In this document: piece after piece, positions 7,558 to 18,900 of the stretch
Layout of the letters: every line of letters begins with the position of its first letter
How positions within the stretch are numbered: position 1 is the stretch's first letter
Origin: QQVM01 sp964544885
GTDB taxonomy: Bacteria; Bacteroidota; Bacteroidia; AKYH767-A; 2013-40CM-41-45
Assembly: GCA_964544885.1 (NCBI GenBank)
Contig: CAZJDX010000013.1
Span: 1-64,000 of the forward strand
Reading direction: 5' to 3'
Length of the DNA: 64,000 nucleotides
Position numbers and translations under genes: made by a program
Notes under the pieces: generated by a model
The model's database searches: none
What the model was told of the DNA's origin: nothing
What the model saw: the letters and a program-made list of their open reading frames with translations, nothing else

Positions 7558-10500
7558 ATGCTAAAGTATCTCTCAACATTCGCTGTGCTGTTCTTCATGA
7601 GTTATTATGAATCGACGGCACTTGTGTATCTCAGTGAAGATTTTGAAACAGCATGGAGCGGAAGTCCTTCTGCTCCATCAGGCTGGACACAGTCACGTGT
7701 TGTGCTTATTGGTGACGGTCAGCCGGAGCAAATCACTACCAATGGAGAAAAGGACTGGGAGCAAAATAGCTGGACGGGCACTGCGTGGACAAAAAGCGTT
7801 TCCGGAGGAACCAATCCGCCATCTGCACAAAGCGGGACAGGTGTTTTGTGGATGAATAATTTCTTCTTTGGCCCGGCAAACTCCGCATATGGATCAAGAC
7901 GGCTGGAATCTCCCTCCATGGACCTGAGCACGTCATCATCTCCCTATTTACGTTTCTACTGTCAGTATCTGTCCGAAAGTACCGTGTTGAATTTTCGGGT
8001 AATGGCTTCATCGGATGGCGGCACAAGCTGGAATTCAATCATGATCATACCCGCCAACTCATTAAGCGGTCTGGCAGGATGGGAGCAAATAAATGTTCAG
8101 ATACCGGAGGCTTATAAAACCTCCAATTGTAAGATAGGACTGGAGATGACCAATAATTTTGGCTCAGAAAATCTATGGGTTGACAACCTGATTGTAGAGG
8201 ATTATAGTCCGACGACGATTTCCTCTTCTGCATCCGGTAACTGGAATGATCCGGCAGTTTGGTCAGGAAATGTAGTTCCCCAGTCGGGTGATCATGTATA
8301 TATTTCAAGTGGCCACAGCATTACGGTGAACGCGAATATTGCCCGTTGTCAGGACCTGACAGTCGCCGGAACCATATCCTATTCATCAACTACCACTCAC
8401 CTTCTTCATGTATTTGGAGACATTAACATTAGCTCGGGCGGAACATTTATTGCAAGTAATGTAAGTGGAAGAAGGTTGTATCTGGGAGGAAGTTTTACCA
8501 ATTCCGGACTGGCGAATTTCGATACCGGAACAAGTATCGCCTTTGTATCCACCGGCACAAGTACTTTATTCTGGATAGGTGGAAAGCCGTCAATTTTCAG
8601 CAATTCAGGAACCTTGACAAACGGGCGCATTGCCCACATATATCATGCGAATTCAGGTGGGATTACCTATATGAGCCCTGTTAGTGTAAGCCGGTTCATA
8701 GGGTTATACAATGGATCCGTTGATCCCAATGGCAATCTGACTGTTGGGGTTTCATCTGTAAGCACTACCCATGGTATTGAGCGATGTCGCGGAGCATTTA
8801 CTTCCGCTCCGCTCTGGGGCGGAGGGATTGTGAGCCGGACCATGTCATACGCAGACGGAAATAATTTCAGCATTGCCGGCAATTTCACTCCTTGCAATCC
8901 TCTGACAATCAGTACAGGTGAAGAAGTTGAGTTGATTTCAGGAACAAGAACCATTACGGGAGCGGTAAGTTTCAATACACACGGCAATGTTCAGCTCAGT
9001 TATCCTCTGACGATAGGCACCGCAAGTACCGGTTCGTTGACCATGAACAGAGGAATTTTAATCACTTCTGCCACCAATCTTCTTACGCTTGCTCCATTCG
9101 TTTCGGGTACTACAGGAACGGATGCGAGTACTGCTACCCCACCGCTGACTCATGGTTCATTTGTCGCAGGTCCTGTACGAATCAATTTCCCGTCAAGTGG
9201 CACGACAACGAGGAATTTTCCATTGGGGGTTGGGACTTCATTCAATGGACTAACACCCAGTTCGAACCTGAAACGATTGGTCAGTCTTCTGACTTCAACA
9301 GCCTGGTCTGCGCAAACCATTACCGCAAGTATAGAGCTACAGCCATCAGGATCCGTAAATCCTCCACTGATAAACATACAGGGATTCAGATGTTACAGAC
9401 TAAACAGAAATGGTGGGCCGGATCTTCCGGCTACTGCCAGAGTCACCCTGCCCGGAATTGTATATACCTATGGAAATTCAGACCACCTGGTAGGAAATGA
9501 AGACGAACTGCGTGTCGCTCAATCAACTTCAATCAACGGACCCTGGACTGAGAGATCGGTCTCATCCGGCAGTTCAGTAAACCTTGTACCTAACAACAAC
9601 TATACACGAACAACCTCCACTTCTTCTCCGGGACCAGTAAGTCCACTCAGCACGAATGGCGAATATTTTGCATGGGGTACTTCACCGGCGCCACCTCCAC
9701 CCTGTCATACTACGAATGCCACAAGTTGCTTTTGCGCTGACAGTGTAAGTACCAATTGTGATTTACTTCCGGACATTAAAATTGCCCGGGCACCCTTGAC
9801 GGTAATCGGTTCCAGCGGTGTGATAGAATACTCACAATCAGGAAATGGAGCAAATGACGGCCGTCTTCGAATTTCAGTTTCGACTCCTAATATCGGATTT
9901 GGTCCGCTTGAGATCAGGGCCCAGGATATATTCGTTTGTGATGAAGATACTTTTCCGGGACCGGCACCTGCACTTTGTCCGGACGGCCATGAGCCGCATC
10001 AGCTGATCAGGCAAAGGGTTTATCAGAAAAACGGAAATGTAATGACATATTATGACCGCGATGCAGGCGCCATGTCATACCATGCCACTCACGGACACAT
10101 GCATGTGGATAACTGGGGAGCCTTCACTTTACGCAAAACCAACGGAGATCCTGATCCTCTGAACTGGCCTGTATATGGAGACGGAGCTAAAATCGCTTTC
10201 TGCCTCATGGATTATGGCTCTTGTTCCACTTATAACGGTCACTGTAAGAGCAATGATGATGTCACACTCACAAATGGAAATTTTGCAAATTTTGGTTTAG
10301 GCGGAGGTTCATATAACTGCTCGGCAACCATGCAGGGAATCTCGAGCGGATACACGGATATATATTATCAAAGCCTGGATGGAATGTGGATCGATATTCC
10401 GCCCGGAACATGTAACGGCGACTACTTTATTGTCGCGCACATTGATCCTGAAAACTATTTTCTGGAATCGGATGAAACGAATAACGTCATGGCAGTACCA

Positions 10501-12102
10501 TTTACGCTTACGTTACAAAGCGGATCGGTTCCTTCCATTACAGCAAGCGGCTCAACAGAAATTTGCCCCGGTGATAGCGTTACCCTGGTTTCCAGTACAG
10601 CCACTTCCTATCTTTGGTCAGATGGCAGTACCAGTCAGAGTATAACGGTGAGTGATCCCGGCCAATACTTTGTCATAACCGAACCGGCTTCCGCCTGTCC
10701 CGGTCAGTCTGATACTCTATCGGTTACCCATACTTCCATTATGCTCAACCCCGGATCTGCTGAGATCTGCCAGGGGGATTCGGTTCAGTTGGAAGCTGTC
10801 GCATCAGGTTCATCGCTCAGCACATATACAATCGGAACCGGAACCACCATTAACGGATCACAGGCCTATCCGGCTCCATACGGAAATTATTACTGGGGAG
10901 CGAGACATCAGTTTTTAATTCTTGCCTCGGAACTCACTGCAAGCGGATTGAGTTCCGGAAATATCAATGAACTGTCATTTGATGTTTCGGCTCCTAACAG
11001 CTGCCCCGGATTGAACAACTTTACCATCAGAATGGCGGGTAGCAGTCTGAATTCAATCACGTCTTTTCAGACAGGGCTAAATACGGTATTAAATCCCACG
11101 GTACATTTTCCGGTATCCGGCTGGAACACCCATATATTTAATACCCCATTTTATTGGGACGGCACTTCGAATATTGTCGTTGAAGTTTGTTTTCAAAACA
11201 GCTCCTGGTTGAATAACGGTAATGCGTCTGTTCGTCAGTCCGCTACTGCTTTTACGTCAACCGTTTATTATCGTGCCGATAACAGCACGGTATGCGGCAC
11301 ATCGACTGTGACATCATCCATTTCACAAAGGCCCAATATACGTCTCGGTCGGACTGCTTCGTTGATATACTCCTGGATACCGGCTTCCGGACTGAATAAT
11401 ACAGGAACCGCAACCCCCATAGCTTCGCCTGTAGCATCAACTCAATACACGGTAAGTGTTACCGATGCATGCAATTCCACCGCTACAATCAGTGTTGATG
11501 TGAATACCTGTGAGCCTGTGAGCATGACGATTAATGCCTTTATTCAGGGATTCTACAGGGGAAATGGCGCAATGCTTCCTGTTTCCGATCCACTGAATTC
11601 ACCCTCGGTTTGTGACACTATTACTGTGATGCTTGCAACCGCGACATCACCCTACTCCATCACGGATGTTTTTCAGGGCGTGCTGATGACGGATGGCAGC
11701 TGCAATATTAATATTCCGGTACTGGCTACAGGAATTCCGCGGTTTCTCATTCTCAGACATAGAAATTCGCTTGAAACCTGGAGCGCATTTCCCATTACGA
11801 TCAGCAGCAACACAAATTATGATTTCACCAGCTCACAAGTTTCAGCTTATGGAAGCAATCTGGTTGAAGTTGAAACAGGGACTTACGCATTATGGAGTGG
11901 TGATATAACTGACGCAGTCTATTCAGGTAATCAGGATGGATTGATCGGAGAAGCTGATTTTAATGAACTGGAATTTGTTTTGAGCAACCTTGCCACCGGG
12001 TATCTTGAGGCAGATCTTAACGGAGATCACATCATCGAAGCGGCTGATCAAAGTCTTCTCGAAAACAATCTTTTGTTCAACCTATTCATCCAAAAACCCT
12101 GA
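7558..12102 (+). CDS. Secreted multidomain protein with lysyl-oxidase-like domain and dockerin-like C-terminal module
   Basis: The 1514-residue protein starts with a signal peptide (MLKYLSTFAVLFFMSYY). A MAM/choice-of-anchor-J-like domain follows (about 25-220), then a G8-like stretch (WNDPAVWSGNVVPQSGDHV, about 225-330), more beta-rich sequence, a lysyl-oxidase-like domain (about 736-985), an Ig/PKD-like domain (about 1000-1070) and, from about 1323, the C-terminal module shared with the preceding gene. The oxidase domain has HxHxH copper ligands (H845, H847, H849), a lysine before FCL (K878) and a tyrosine in GYTDIYY (Y936) where animal lysyl oxidase has its LTQ cofactor pair, and the closing motif ESDETNNV. 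It should oxidise primary amines, perhaps protein lysines, outside the cell. Substrate is unknown. No T9SS type A tail. Confidence 0.88.
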   Translation: MLKYLSTFAVLFFMSYYESTALVYLSEDFETAWSGSPSAPSGWTQSRVVLIGDGQPEQITTNGEKDWEQNSWTGTAWTKSVSGGTNPPSAQSGTGVLWMNNFFFGPANSAYGSRRLESPSMDLSTSSSPYLRFYCQYLSESTVLNFRVMASSDGGTSWNSIMIIPANSLSGLAGWEQINVQIPEAYKTSNCKIGLEMTNNFGSENLWVDNLIVEDYSPTTISSSASGNWNDPAVWSGNVVPQSGDHVYISSGHSITVNANIARCQDLTVAGTISYSSTTTHLLHVFGDINISSGGTFIASNVSGRRLYLGGSFTNSGLANFDTGTSIAFVSTGTSTLFWIGGKPSIFSNSGTLTNGRIAHIYHANSGGITYMSPVSVSRFIGLYNGSVDPNGNLTVGVSSVSTTHGIERCRGAFTSAPLWGGGIVSRTMSYADGNNFSIAGNFTPCNPLTISTGEEVELISGTRTITGAVSFNTHGNVQLSYPLTIGTASTGSLTMNRGILITSATNLLTLAPFVSGTTGTDASTATPPLTHGSFVAGPVRINFPSSGTTTRNFPLGVGTSFNGLTPSSNLKRLVSLLTSTAWSAQTITASIELQPSGSVNPPLINIQGFRCYRLNRNGGPDLPATARVTLPGIVYTYGNSDHLVGNEDELRVAQSTSINGPWTERSVSSGSSVNLVPNNNYTRTTSTSSPGPVSPLSTNGEYFAWGTSPAPPPPCHTTNATSCFCADSVSTNCDLLPDIKIARAPLTVIGSSGVIEYSQSGNGANDGRLRISVSTPNIGFGPLEIRAQDIFVCDEDTFPGPAPALCPDGHEPHQLIRQRVYQKNGNVMTYYDRDAGAMSYHATHGHMHVDNWGAFTLRKTNGDPDPLNWPVYGDGAKIAFCLMDYGSCSTYNGHCKSNDDVTLTNGNFANFGLGGGSYNCSATMQGISSGYTDIYYQSLDGMWIDIPPGTCNGDYFIVAHIDPENYFLESDETNNVMAVPFTLTLQSGSVPSITASGSTEICPGDSVTLVSSTATSYLWSDGSTSQSITVSDPGQYFVITEPASACPGQSDTLSVTHTSIMLNPGSAEICQGDSVQLEAVASGSSLSTYTIGTGTTINGSQAYPAPYGNYYWGARHQFLILASELTASGLSSGNINELSFDVSAPNSCPGLNNFTIRMAGSSLNSITSFQTGLNTVLNPTVHFPVSGWNTHIFNTPFYWDGTSNIVVEVCFQNSSWLNNGNASVRQSATAFTSTVYYRADNSTVCGTSTVTSSISQRPNIRLGRTASLIYSWIPASGLNNTGTATPIASPVASTQYTVSVTDACNSTATISVDVNTCEPVSMTINAFIQGFYRGNGAMLPVSDPLNSPSVCDTITVMLATATSPYSITDVFQGVLMTDGSCNINIPVLATGIPRFLILRHRNSLETWSAFPITISSNTNYDFTSSQVSAYGSNLVEVETGTYALWSGDITDAVYSGNQDGLIGEADFNELEFVLSNLATGYLEADLNGDHIIEAADQSLLENNLLFNLFIQKP

Positions 12103-12143
12103 GTCAAAACGCTTTGCTTTTATATTCCTCCTGGGTGAGAAAA

Positions 12144-12169
12144 GATGCACTGCACCCCGGTGCTGCATC
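12144..12169. terminator. Hairpin between convergent genes, possible terminator
   Basis: GATGCA and GCACC pair with GGTGC and TGCATC around a 2-nt loop, with a 2-nt bulge. It sits between the stop of the oxidase gene (12102) and the stop of the sigma factor gene (12217). No T-run follows on either strand, so a factor-independent terminator is only a possibility. Confidence 0.35.
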
Positions 12170-12216
12170 AAGAGTGGAGAAAGCCGACTAATACAGGCTC
12201 ATGAACTTCATCCGTT

Positions 12217-12747
12217 TCAAGGCAAGGAACTTCGCTGGTTGGGATCATAATCTTTTAAGCTGCTCATCAGTTCTTTCCTGGCATTGTGTATTCTGACTTT
12301 CACCGTACCCAGAGGAACCTTCAGCATAGAAGCGATTTCATCATACTTGTATCCTTGATAACTCATCAGAAAAGGTGTACGAAGGTTTTCCCGCAAATTG
12401 CTCATCGCCTTCCCGATATCTTCCATAATGAGTTCCGACTCTCCTTCATTCCGGTTTGTCAAGGGTGTTGAGTTGATGAAATACTGTTCCTCCGTAGGAT
12501 CATTGAATACGGATGATCGCATGGCTCGCCTGTATTTATTGATAAATATATTTTTCATGATCGTATACAGCCATGCGCGCAGATTTGTTCCGGACTGAAA
12601 CTTCTCCTTGTTCATGAAAGCTTTCAGGATGGTATCCTGAGTAAGGTCTTGGGCGCCTTCCATGTCCCTTGTCAGCTTGAGTGCGAAGGATCTGAGAGCT
12701 GAATGATAGCCTGTGACCGAGTCGGAAAAGGTTTTTTCGGTTTTCAT
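12217..12747 (-). CDS. ECF-type RNA polymerase sigma factor
   Basis: Starting at the ATG at 12747 the product is 176 residues; an upstream TTG at 12780 is less likely because it lies inside a promoter box. Region 2 (about 14-73) contains DLTQDTILKAF and the -10-recognising stretch LRAWLYTIMKNIFINKYRR. Region 4 (about 115-165) has YDEIASMLKVPLGTVKVRIH, the helix-turn-helix for the -35 element. Only these two domains are present, as in extracytoplasmic-function sigma factors. No anti-sigma gene is adjacent, so how it is held inactive is not visible. It lies between, and converges on or precedes, the large surface-protein genes, and may control some of them, but this is inference. Confidence 0.93.
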   Translation of the reverse strand: MKTEKTFSDSVTGYHSALRSFALKLTRDMEGAQDLTQDTILKAFMNKEKFQSGTNLRAWLYTIMKNIFINKYRRAMRSSVFNDPTEEQYFINSTPLTNRNEGESELIMEDIGKAMSNLRENLRTPFLMSYQGYKYDEIASMLKVPLGTVKVRIHNARKELMSSLKDYDPNQRSSLP

Positions 12748-12777
12748 TTTGTTTAATATTAAATCAATTTTATTAGA

Positions 12778-12785
12778 CAAATATA
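12778..12785 (-). promoter_or_regulatory. Putative -7 box (TATATTTG) for the sigma factor gene
   Basis: The minus-strand bases TATATTTG match TAnnTTTG and lie 31 bp upstream of the ATG at 12747 in a very AT-rich stretch. No -33 TTTG was found at the usual distance. The TTG within the box is the alternative upstream start, which argues against using that start. Confidence 0.4.
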
Positions 12786-12901
12786 GAGATTATATAAATA
12801 TAAATTACATTTTGTTTAATTTTTTCTGTCTTTTATTAAACATAAGAAAATCCGGATTTTTAGCCTGAAATACGGATTTTAAGGATTGTTTTGCCAGGTA
12901 C

Positions 12902-12934
12902 AAAAAAACCGGATACCGGTTTCCGGTACCCGGT
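12902..12934 (-). terminator. Rho-independent terminator of the CotH/Ig-repeat gene
   Basis: On the minus strand a 12-bp stem with one mismatch (ACCGGGTACCGG and CCGGTATCCGGT) has a 3-nt loop and is followed by seven T residues. It begins 30 bp after the stop codon of the giant gene. Confidence 0.85.
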
Positions 12935-12963
12935 CTGAGAAAACCGGTGATCGCGAAAGGAAA

Positions 12964-15900
12964 CTATCTCTCAACCAGAAAGCGAAGAGTGGAAACAGTT
13001 TTTTCGGATGATATTCTGAGAAGATACACACCCGGACTAAAAGTTGCAGTCGCTATCTCAGCGGAATGTCCGGAGGCAGAATTTACAGATGTTCCAAAAT
13101 ATACTTTTTTACCATCGGACGTGAATACTTCCAGCATAACCTTTTCATTGTGAACGGAACTCCAGGATACATAAAACCTATCACTGACAGGATTAGGATA
13201 TAGTTTCAGGTCGGTTAGATTTTCCGAAGAGCTTATACCCACATACACATTTACGTATACCATATCAGACGCTGTACATCCATTCGTATCCGTCACCTGC
13301 ACTTCATAACTACCCGAAGAATTAACCACTATGGAACTAGTGGAGTCTCCGGTAGACCATACATAACTTACATAAGAAGATCCGGGATCCAGTATGATGT
13401 TTTGGCCGCTTTGGATGAAGATGGTATCCGGACCGAGATCAACGGAAGCTGCAGGCAACACACTGGCAAGCACTTCTACAGGAACACCGGGACAACGGTG
13501 GCCGGCAACCGCGTAGAAGATCTGTGTTGTGGTCAGCTGAGGTGTGGTGAAAACGCTACCCGAACCAAGCAGTGTACCGCCTGCCGGCAGATCATACCAA
13601 TAAACTGAATCGGTAGAATTGGCGGTAAGCAGAACTGAACCAGGTCCACAACTGTATCCATTTTCAACGATACTGAAAACGCCCTCGGGGATGATCACTG
13701 CCGGAACAGAACGCCGGATGCTGCGACATAGATCACCGGTTTCAACGTAGTAGTTTGTTGTGGTACTGATAAGGGGTGTTATAAAAATACTGTCTGTACT
13801 CAGAAGGCTGCCTCCGACCGCCATATCATACCAATAGACAGGCATGGAAGAAGAGGCGCTAAGGGTAAGGCTGGCAGAACCGCAAGCGGTATCCGAAATA
13901 ACTGCAGGCGAAGCCGGCAATGGGATTATTTCCGCATTGACAGATACACGGTTACTGTTACAGCCTATTCCGGCATCAGCATAGAAAACCGTATTAACGG
14001 ATATTGCCGGAGTATTGAAAGTTGAACCGGTTCCAAGCAAGGTGCCGCCCGAAGCCGCGTCATACCAGTTGATCTGTTCCGGCGAACTACCCGTCAACTC
14101 CACGCTACCCGGTCCGCAGCGGGCCCCATCCGTGAGTACAGGTTCTGAGGGTTGAGAGGTAATGATCGCCTCTATTCTTGTACGTGTACTTTCACAGACA
14201 TCTCCGGCAGATATATAATATGATTCATCGCTTGTCAGCACCGGTGTGGTATAAACCGCTCCGGTTGCGATCACAGGGCCGCCGCTGGAATTTTCATACC
14301 AGAACATTGTTTCCGGCGAACTTGCAGTAAGTGTGACTGTACCCGGTCCGCATCTTGAAACATCGCTTGCCACCGGAGGATCTGATCTTTGAAGGATAAT
14401 CGCGTTAACAGCAACACGAAGACTGCGGCACTGGTCTCCGGTTTCAACATAATAAGTAGTGGTCGAGGAAAGCGATGGTGTTGTGAAGCTTGGTCCGGTT
14501 TCAATATCAGTACCGCCACTTGCTACATCATACCAATAAATCTGTTCAGGTGAACTGGCGGTAAGTGTCAGGCTTCCGCTGCCGCACCTGGATGTGTCGG
14601 CCGTAAGCGGTGGGGCAGGTAATGGAATAATGCTGGCGAGTACAGGTACACGTACACTGTTGCATCCCAGGCCGGCTTCCGCATAAAAAGTCGTTGTTGA
14701 AGAAATGACAGGCGTATTGAATATGTTTCCGGTATCAAGCAGAACTCCTCCGCTGGCCGCATCATACCAGTTAATCCTTGAAGAAGCGGAACCGCTAAGA
14801 ACAACCGAGCCTGTTCCGCAGCGGGTTCCATCGGTCAATACCGGTGCTGCTGGCGCTACGGCTATGATGGCCTGAACTGCCACACGCTCAGAAACGCAAG
14901 TGCTTCCGGCTTCCACATAATAGGTAGCTGTTGAACTCAGAATAGGAGTGGTATAACTGGTTCCGCTCGCGATCGCGGTGCCTCCTGCCGGAACGCTGTA
15001 CCATGTAATACTCAATGGAGAGGCAGCCTGGAGTGTGAGCGAACCGGGACCGCAACGGGAAACATCCGAAACCTGTGGCCCGGCAGGTAATGGGTCGATA
15101 ATGGCCATGACCGGGATTCGAAGACTTCTGCAGGAATTCCCAGTCTCTACATAATAAGTGGTTGTCGCATTGAGGAATCCGGTTGTCAGTGTGGTACCTG
15201 TTCCCAGTAAATTTCCGGCAAGCGGATCATCATACCAATAGATCTGTTCCGGTGAACTGGCGCTGAGCGTAAGGCTACCCGGTCCACAGCGTGAAACATC
15301 AGAAGTCAGCGGTGCGGCAGGTGCTGTGATGATAATGGCCTGCACAGGAGTACGACTTGAACTTCTGCAAACATTTCCTGCTTCCGCGTAAAAGGTAGTG
15401 GTAGAGGTGAGCGCCGCAGTGGTATAGGAACTTCCGGTGAAGAGCAGCGTGCCACCGCTTGGAGCCGTGTACCAATAGACCTGTTCAGGAGAGTTCGCAC
15501 TGAGAACCAAGGTACCGGTACCACACCGTGATACATCAGACGCTGTCGGCGCCGGGGGCACGGAACCGATAATGGCCTGAACCGCTATCCTGGTACTCCT
15601 GCATATATTTCCGCATTCAACATAATAGGTGGTAGTCACACTTATTGATGGAGTTGTAAAAGAGGTACCTGTACCTAGCTGAACACCACCAGCCGGTTGA
15701 TCATACCAGTATATGTTTTCAGGAGAGGAAGCAGAAAGTGTCACCGTACCCGGACCACATCGTGTAACGTTGATGGTTGACGGAGCAGCCGGAACCGCGT
15801 TAATGATCGCCTGAACAGGAATGCGGGTACTTCTGCAGCTGTTTCCTGTTTCCACATAATAAACGCTTGTTGATGTCAGGGTTGGAGTGGTATAAGATGC

Positions 15901-18900
15901 GCCAACGTTGAGCAATGTGCCACCAGACTGCGCGCTATACCAGTAAACCTGTTCTGTTGACACAGCACTGAGTGTTACGCTTCCCGCTCCGCATCTTGAA
16001 ACATCCGGAGCAATCGGAGCAGCAGGTACCGGATTGATAATAGCCTGAACGGCGGTGCGAGTGGCGCTTACGCAGCCATTGTTGGTCTCAGCATAATAGC
16101 TAGTGGTAGCGCTTAACGATGGAGTTGTAAAGGTATTACCGGTGCCCAGCAGGCTGCCTCCGCTGGCAGCAGAGAACCAGTTGACAGTACCGCTGGCTGA
16201 TGCCGAAAGGTTGACAGTTCCCGGGCCACACCTGGAAACACTGGAAGCTACCGGTGCAGCAGGCGCAGCACTGATAATCGCCTGAACCGAAACGCGGTTA
16301 CTTCTGCAAGTATTCCCTGTTTCAACATAATACGTAGTTGTACTGCTTATAACGGGAGTAATATATGTATTACCGGTACCTACCTGATTTCCTCCTCTGG
16401 ACTGGTCGAACCAATAAATGGCCTCAGGGGAAGATGCTGAGAGGGTAACCGTTCCTGTTCCGCACCTTGAGGCATTCGTAACAGAGGGAGCCGGAGGGAC
16501 AGCGTTCACTATGGCTTGCACGGAGATCCTTGAACTGCGGCATGTATTACCGGTTTCAAGATAGTAGCTTGTGGTAACAGAAATGGACGGAGTCGTATAG
16601 GAGTTTCCAATCCCAAGAAGAGATCCTCCGGAAGCAGCACTATACCAGTAAATCTGTTCAGCGCTTGTAGCGTTCAGCACCACAGTACCGGTCCCGCATC
16701 GGGAGGCATTGGATGCAAGCGGTGGGGATGGAATCGGATTTATAACAGCCTGTACCGCTGTGCGGCTTGCACTTGTACAACCATTGTTTGCCTCTGCGTA
16801 GTAAGTTGTTGTTGTGCTTATCAATGGGGTGACAAATGTATTACCTGAAGCCAGGGCGCTTCCACCTGAGGAAGCGGCAAACCAACTGATTACGCCTGCC
16901 CCGCTGGCACTGAGAGTCACCGTTCCGGTTCCGCAGCGGGAAACATCCGATGCAGAAGGAGGAGCAGGCTGTGAACTGATGATAGCCTGAACAGCTGTGC
17001 GCGCGCTCCGGCAGGTATTTCCTGTCTCTGCATAATAGGTTGTACTTGAACTTAAGACAGGGCTTGTATATGAACTTCCAATTCCAAGCTGGTTTCCTCC
17101 GGCTGCCTGATCATACCAGTACACCTGTTCAGGTGAAGTAGCTGTGAGTGTGATCGTACCTGGTCCGCAACGGGAAACATCCGCAGCAGATGGGGCTGCG
17201 GGTATGGGATTGATTACAGCCTGTACCGCAGTGCGGCTGCTTCTGCAGGTCCCTCCGGTCTCAACATAATAAGTCGTTGTTGAAGAAATGGAAGGAGTAG
17301 TGAATGAACTGCCAGTAAAGAGTAAGGTTCCGCCCGTAGATGCAGAATACCAGTATTGTTGTCCGCTTCCGGTCGCGCTGAGACTTACCAAACCCGGTCC
17401 GCAACGTGAAACAGATGGAGCCACAGGAGCGGAAGGTATCGTTTCAATGATTGCCTGAATTGCGGTGCGGCTTGAACTGGGGCAACCGTTATTGGCCTCT
17501 ACATAAAAAGTAGTTGTGGTTAAAAGGCTTGGAGTAGTAAAACTCGTACCTGTCGCAAGGGATGTTCCTCCGCTCGGGCCGCTGAACCAGGATAAGGTAC
17601 CGGTTCCGCTGGCGCTAAGGCTAACCGTACCGGGACCACAGCGGCTTACATCAGAACCCGTTGGCGCGGCAGGCGCACCGGAAATTATTGCCTGAACAGC
17701 CACACGGATGCTCCGGCAGAGGTCACCGGTTTCAACATAATAGGTTGTTGTGGAACTCAGGGAAGGTGTGGTATAGGATGACCCGCTCGCAAGTGCGGAG
17801 CCGCCTGAAGAAGAACTGTACCAGTAGATGGTCTGGGGAGCAGAAGCGGTAAGTGTCACAGCTCCATTCCCGCACCTGGAAACATCCGATGCGACCGGAG
17901 GCGCAGGTATGGAGTTAATGACCGCCTGTACAGAAATACGTGTACTCCTGCAGTTAGTACTACCTGCTTCAACAAAGTAGTTTGTTGTAGTACTTAATGA
18001 AGGTGTAGTATAGGAAGACCCTGTATGAAGCAGATTTCCTCCACTGGCAGCATCATACCAATAAATCTGTTCCGGTGAACTGGCGCTCAAGGTTACGCTG
18101 CCGGGGCCACACCGTGATACAGGAGATGCCGAAGGCGCAGAAGGCGCCGCAGTGATCACAACCTGGAATGCTGTTCTTGAACTGCGGCATTGATATCCTG
18201 CTTCCGCGTAAAATGTGGTGGTAGTGGATAAAACCGGAGTAATGTAGATTGATCCTGAATCCAGCTGATTACCTCCTGAAGATGCGTCAAACCAGCGTAT
18301 CATGGAAGACGAAATCGCCTCCAGGGTAAAACTTCCCGGTTGACAGTCGGATGCGCCGCTTCCGGTCGGAGGCGGAGGAACAGGTTCTATGATGGCAATA
18401 ACCCGTGTCCTGGGACTGGCACAACCGGAATTGGCTTCAACATAGAAGGTATCAGAGGCAGACAGTGAAGGAGTGGTAAAAGTTCCACCACTGCCAAGGG
18501 ATGATCCTCCGGTTGCAGCGTTATACCAGGTCATCGGCGCCGAGGCAGAGGCGCTGAGTACAACGGTACCACTTCCGCATCTGAAATTATCCGTGGCCAC
18601 AGGTGGATCTGTTGAATTAATATTTACATGAACTTCCAGTCTTGGACTTGAACACACACTTCCTGCTTCTACATAGAATACCGTGTCATTATTCAGAACA
18701 TTGGTCACAAATGTCGGACCGGTTTCAAGAAGAGCGCCCCCCGAAAGCGCGTTATACCAGCGGATCACAGCCGTATCACTCGCTGTAAGTGTTACCGTAC
18801 CCGGTCCGCAGCGGCTTGCATCACTGGCAACCGGTGTGGCTGCAGGTGTTAGTATTGTCGCGGTGGCTGCCACCGGATTACTTGGACAGAGCGTACTGCT

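Noticed and set aside
12747..12780. Upstream TTG start adding 11 residues to the sigma factor
   Set aside because: The TTG lies within a TATATTTG promoter box, and the ATG at 12747 gives a usual ECF N-terminus.
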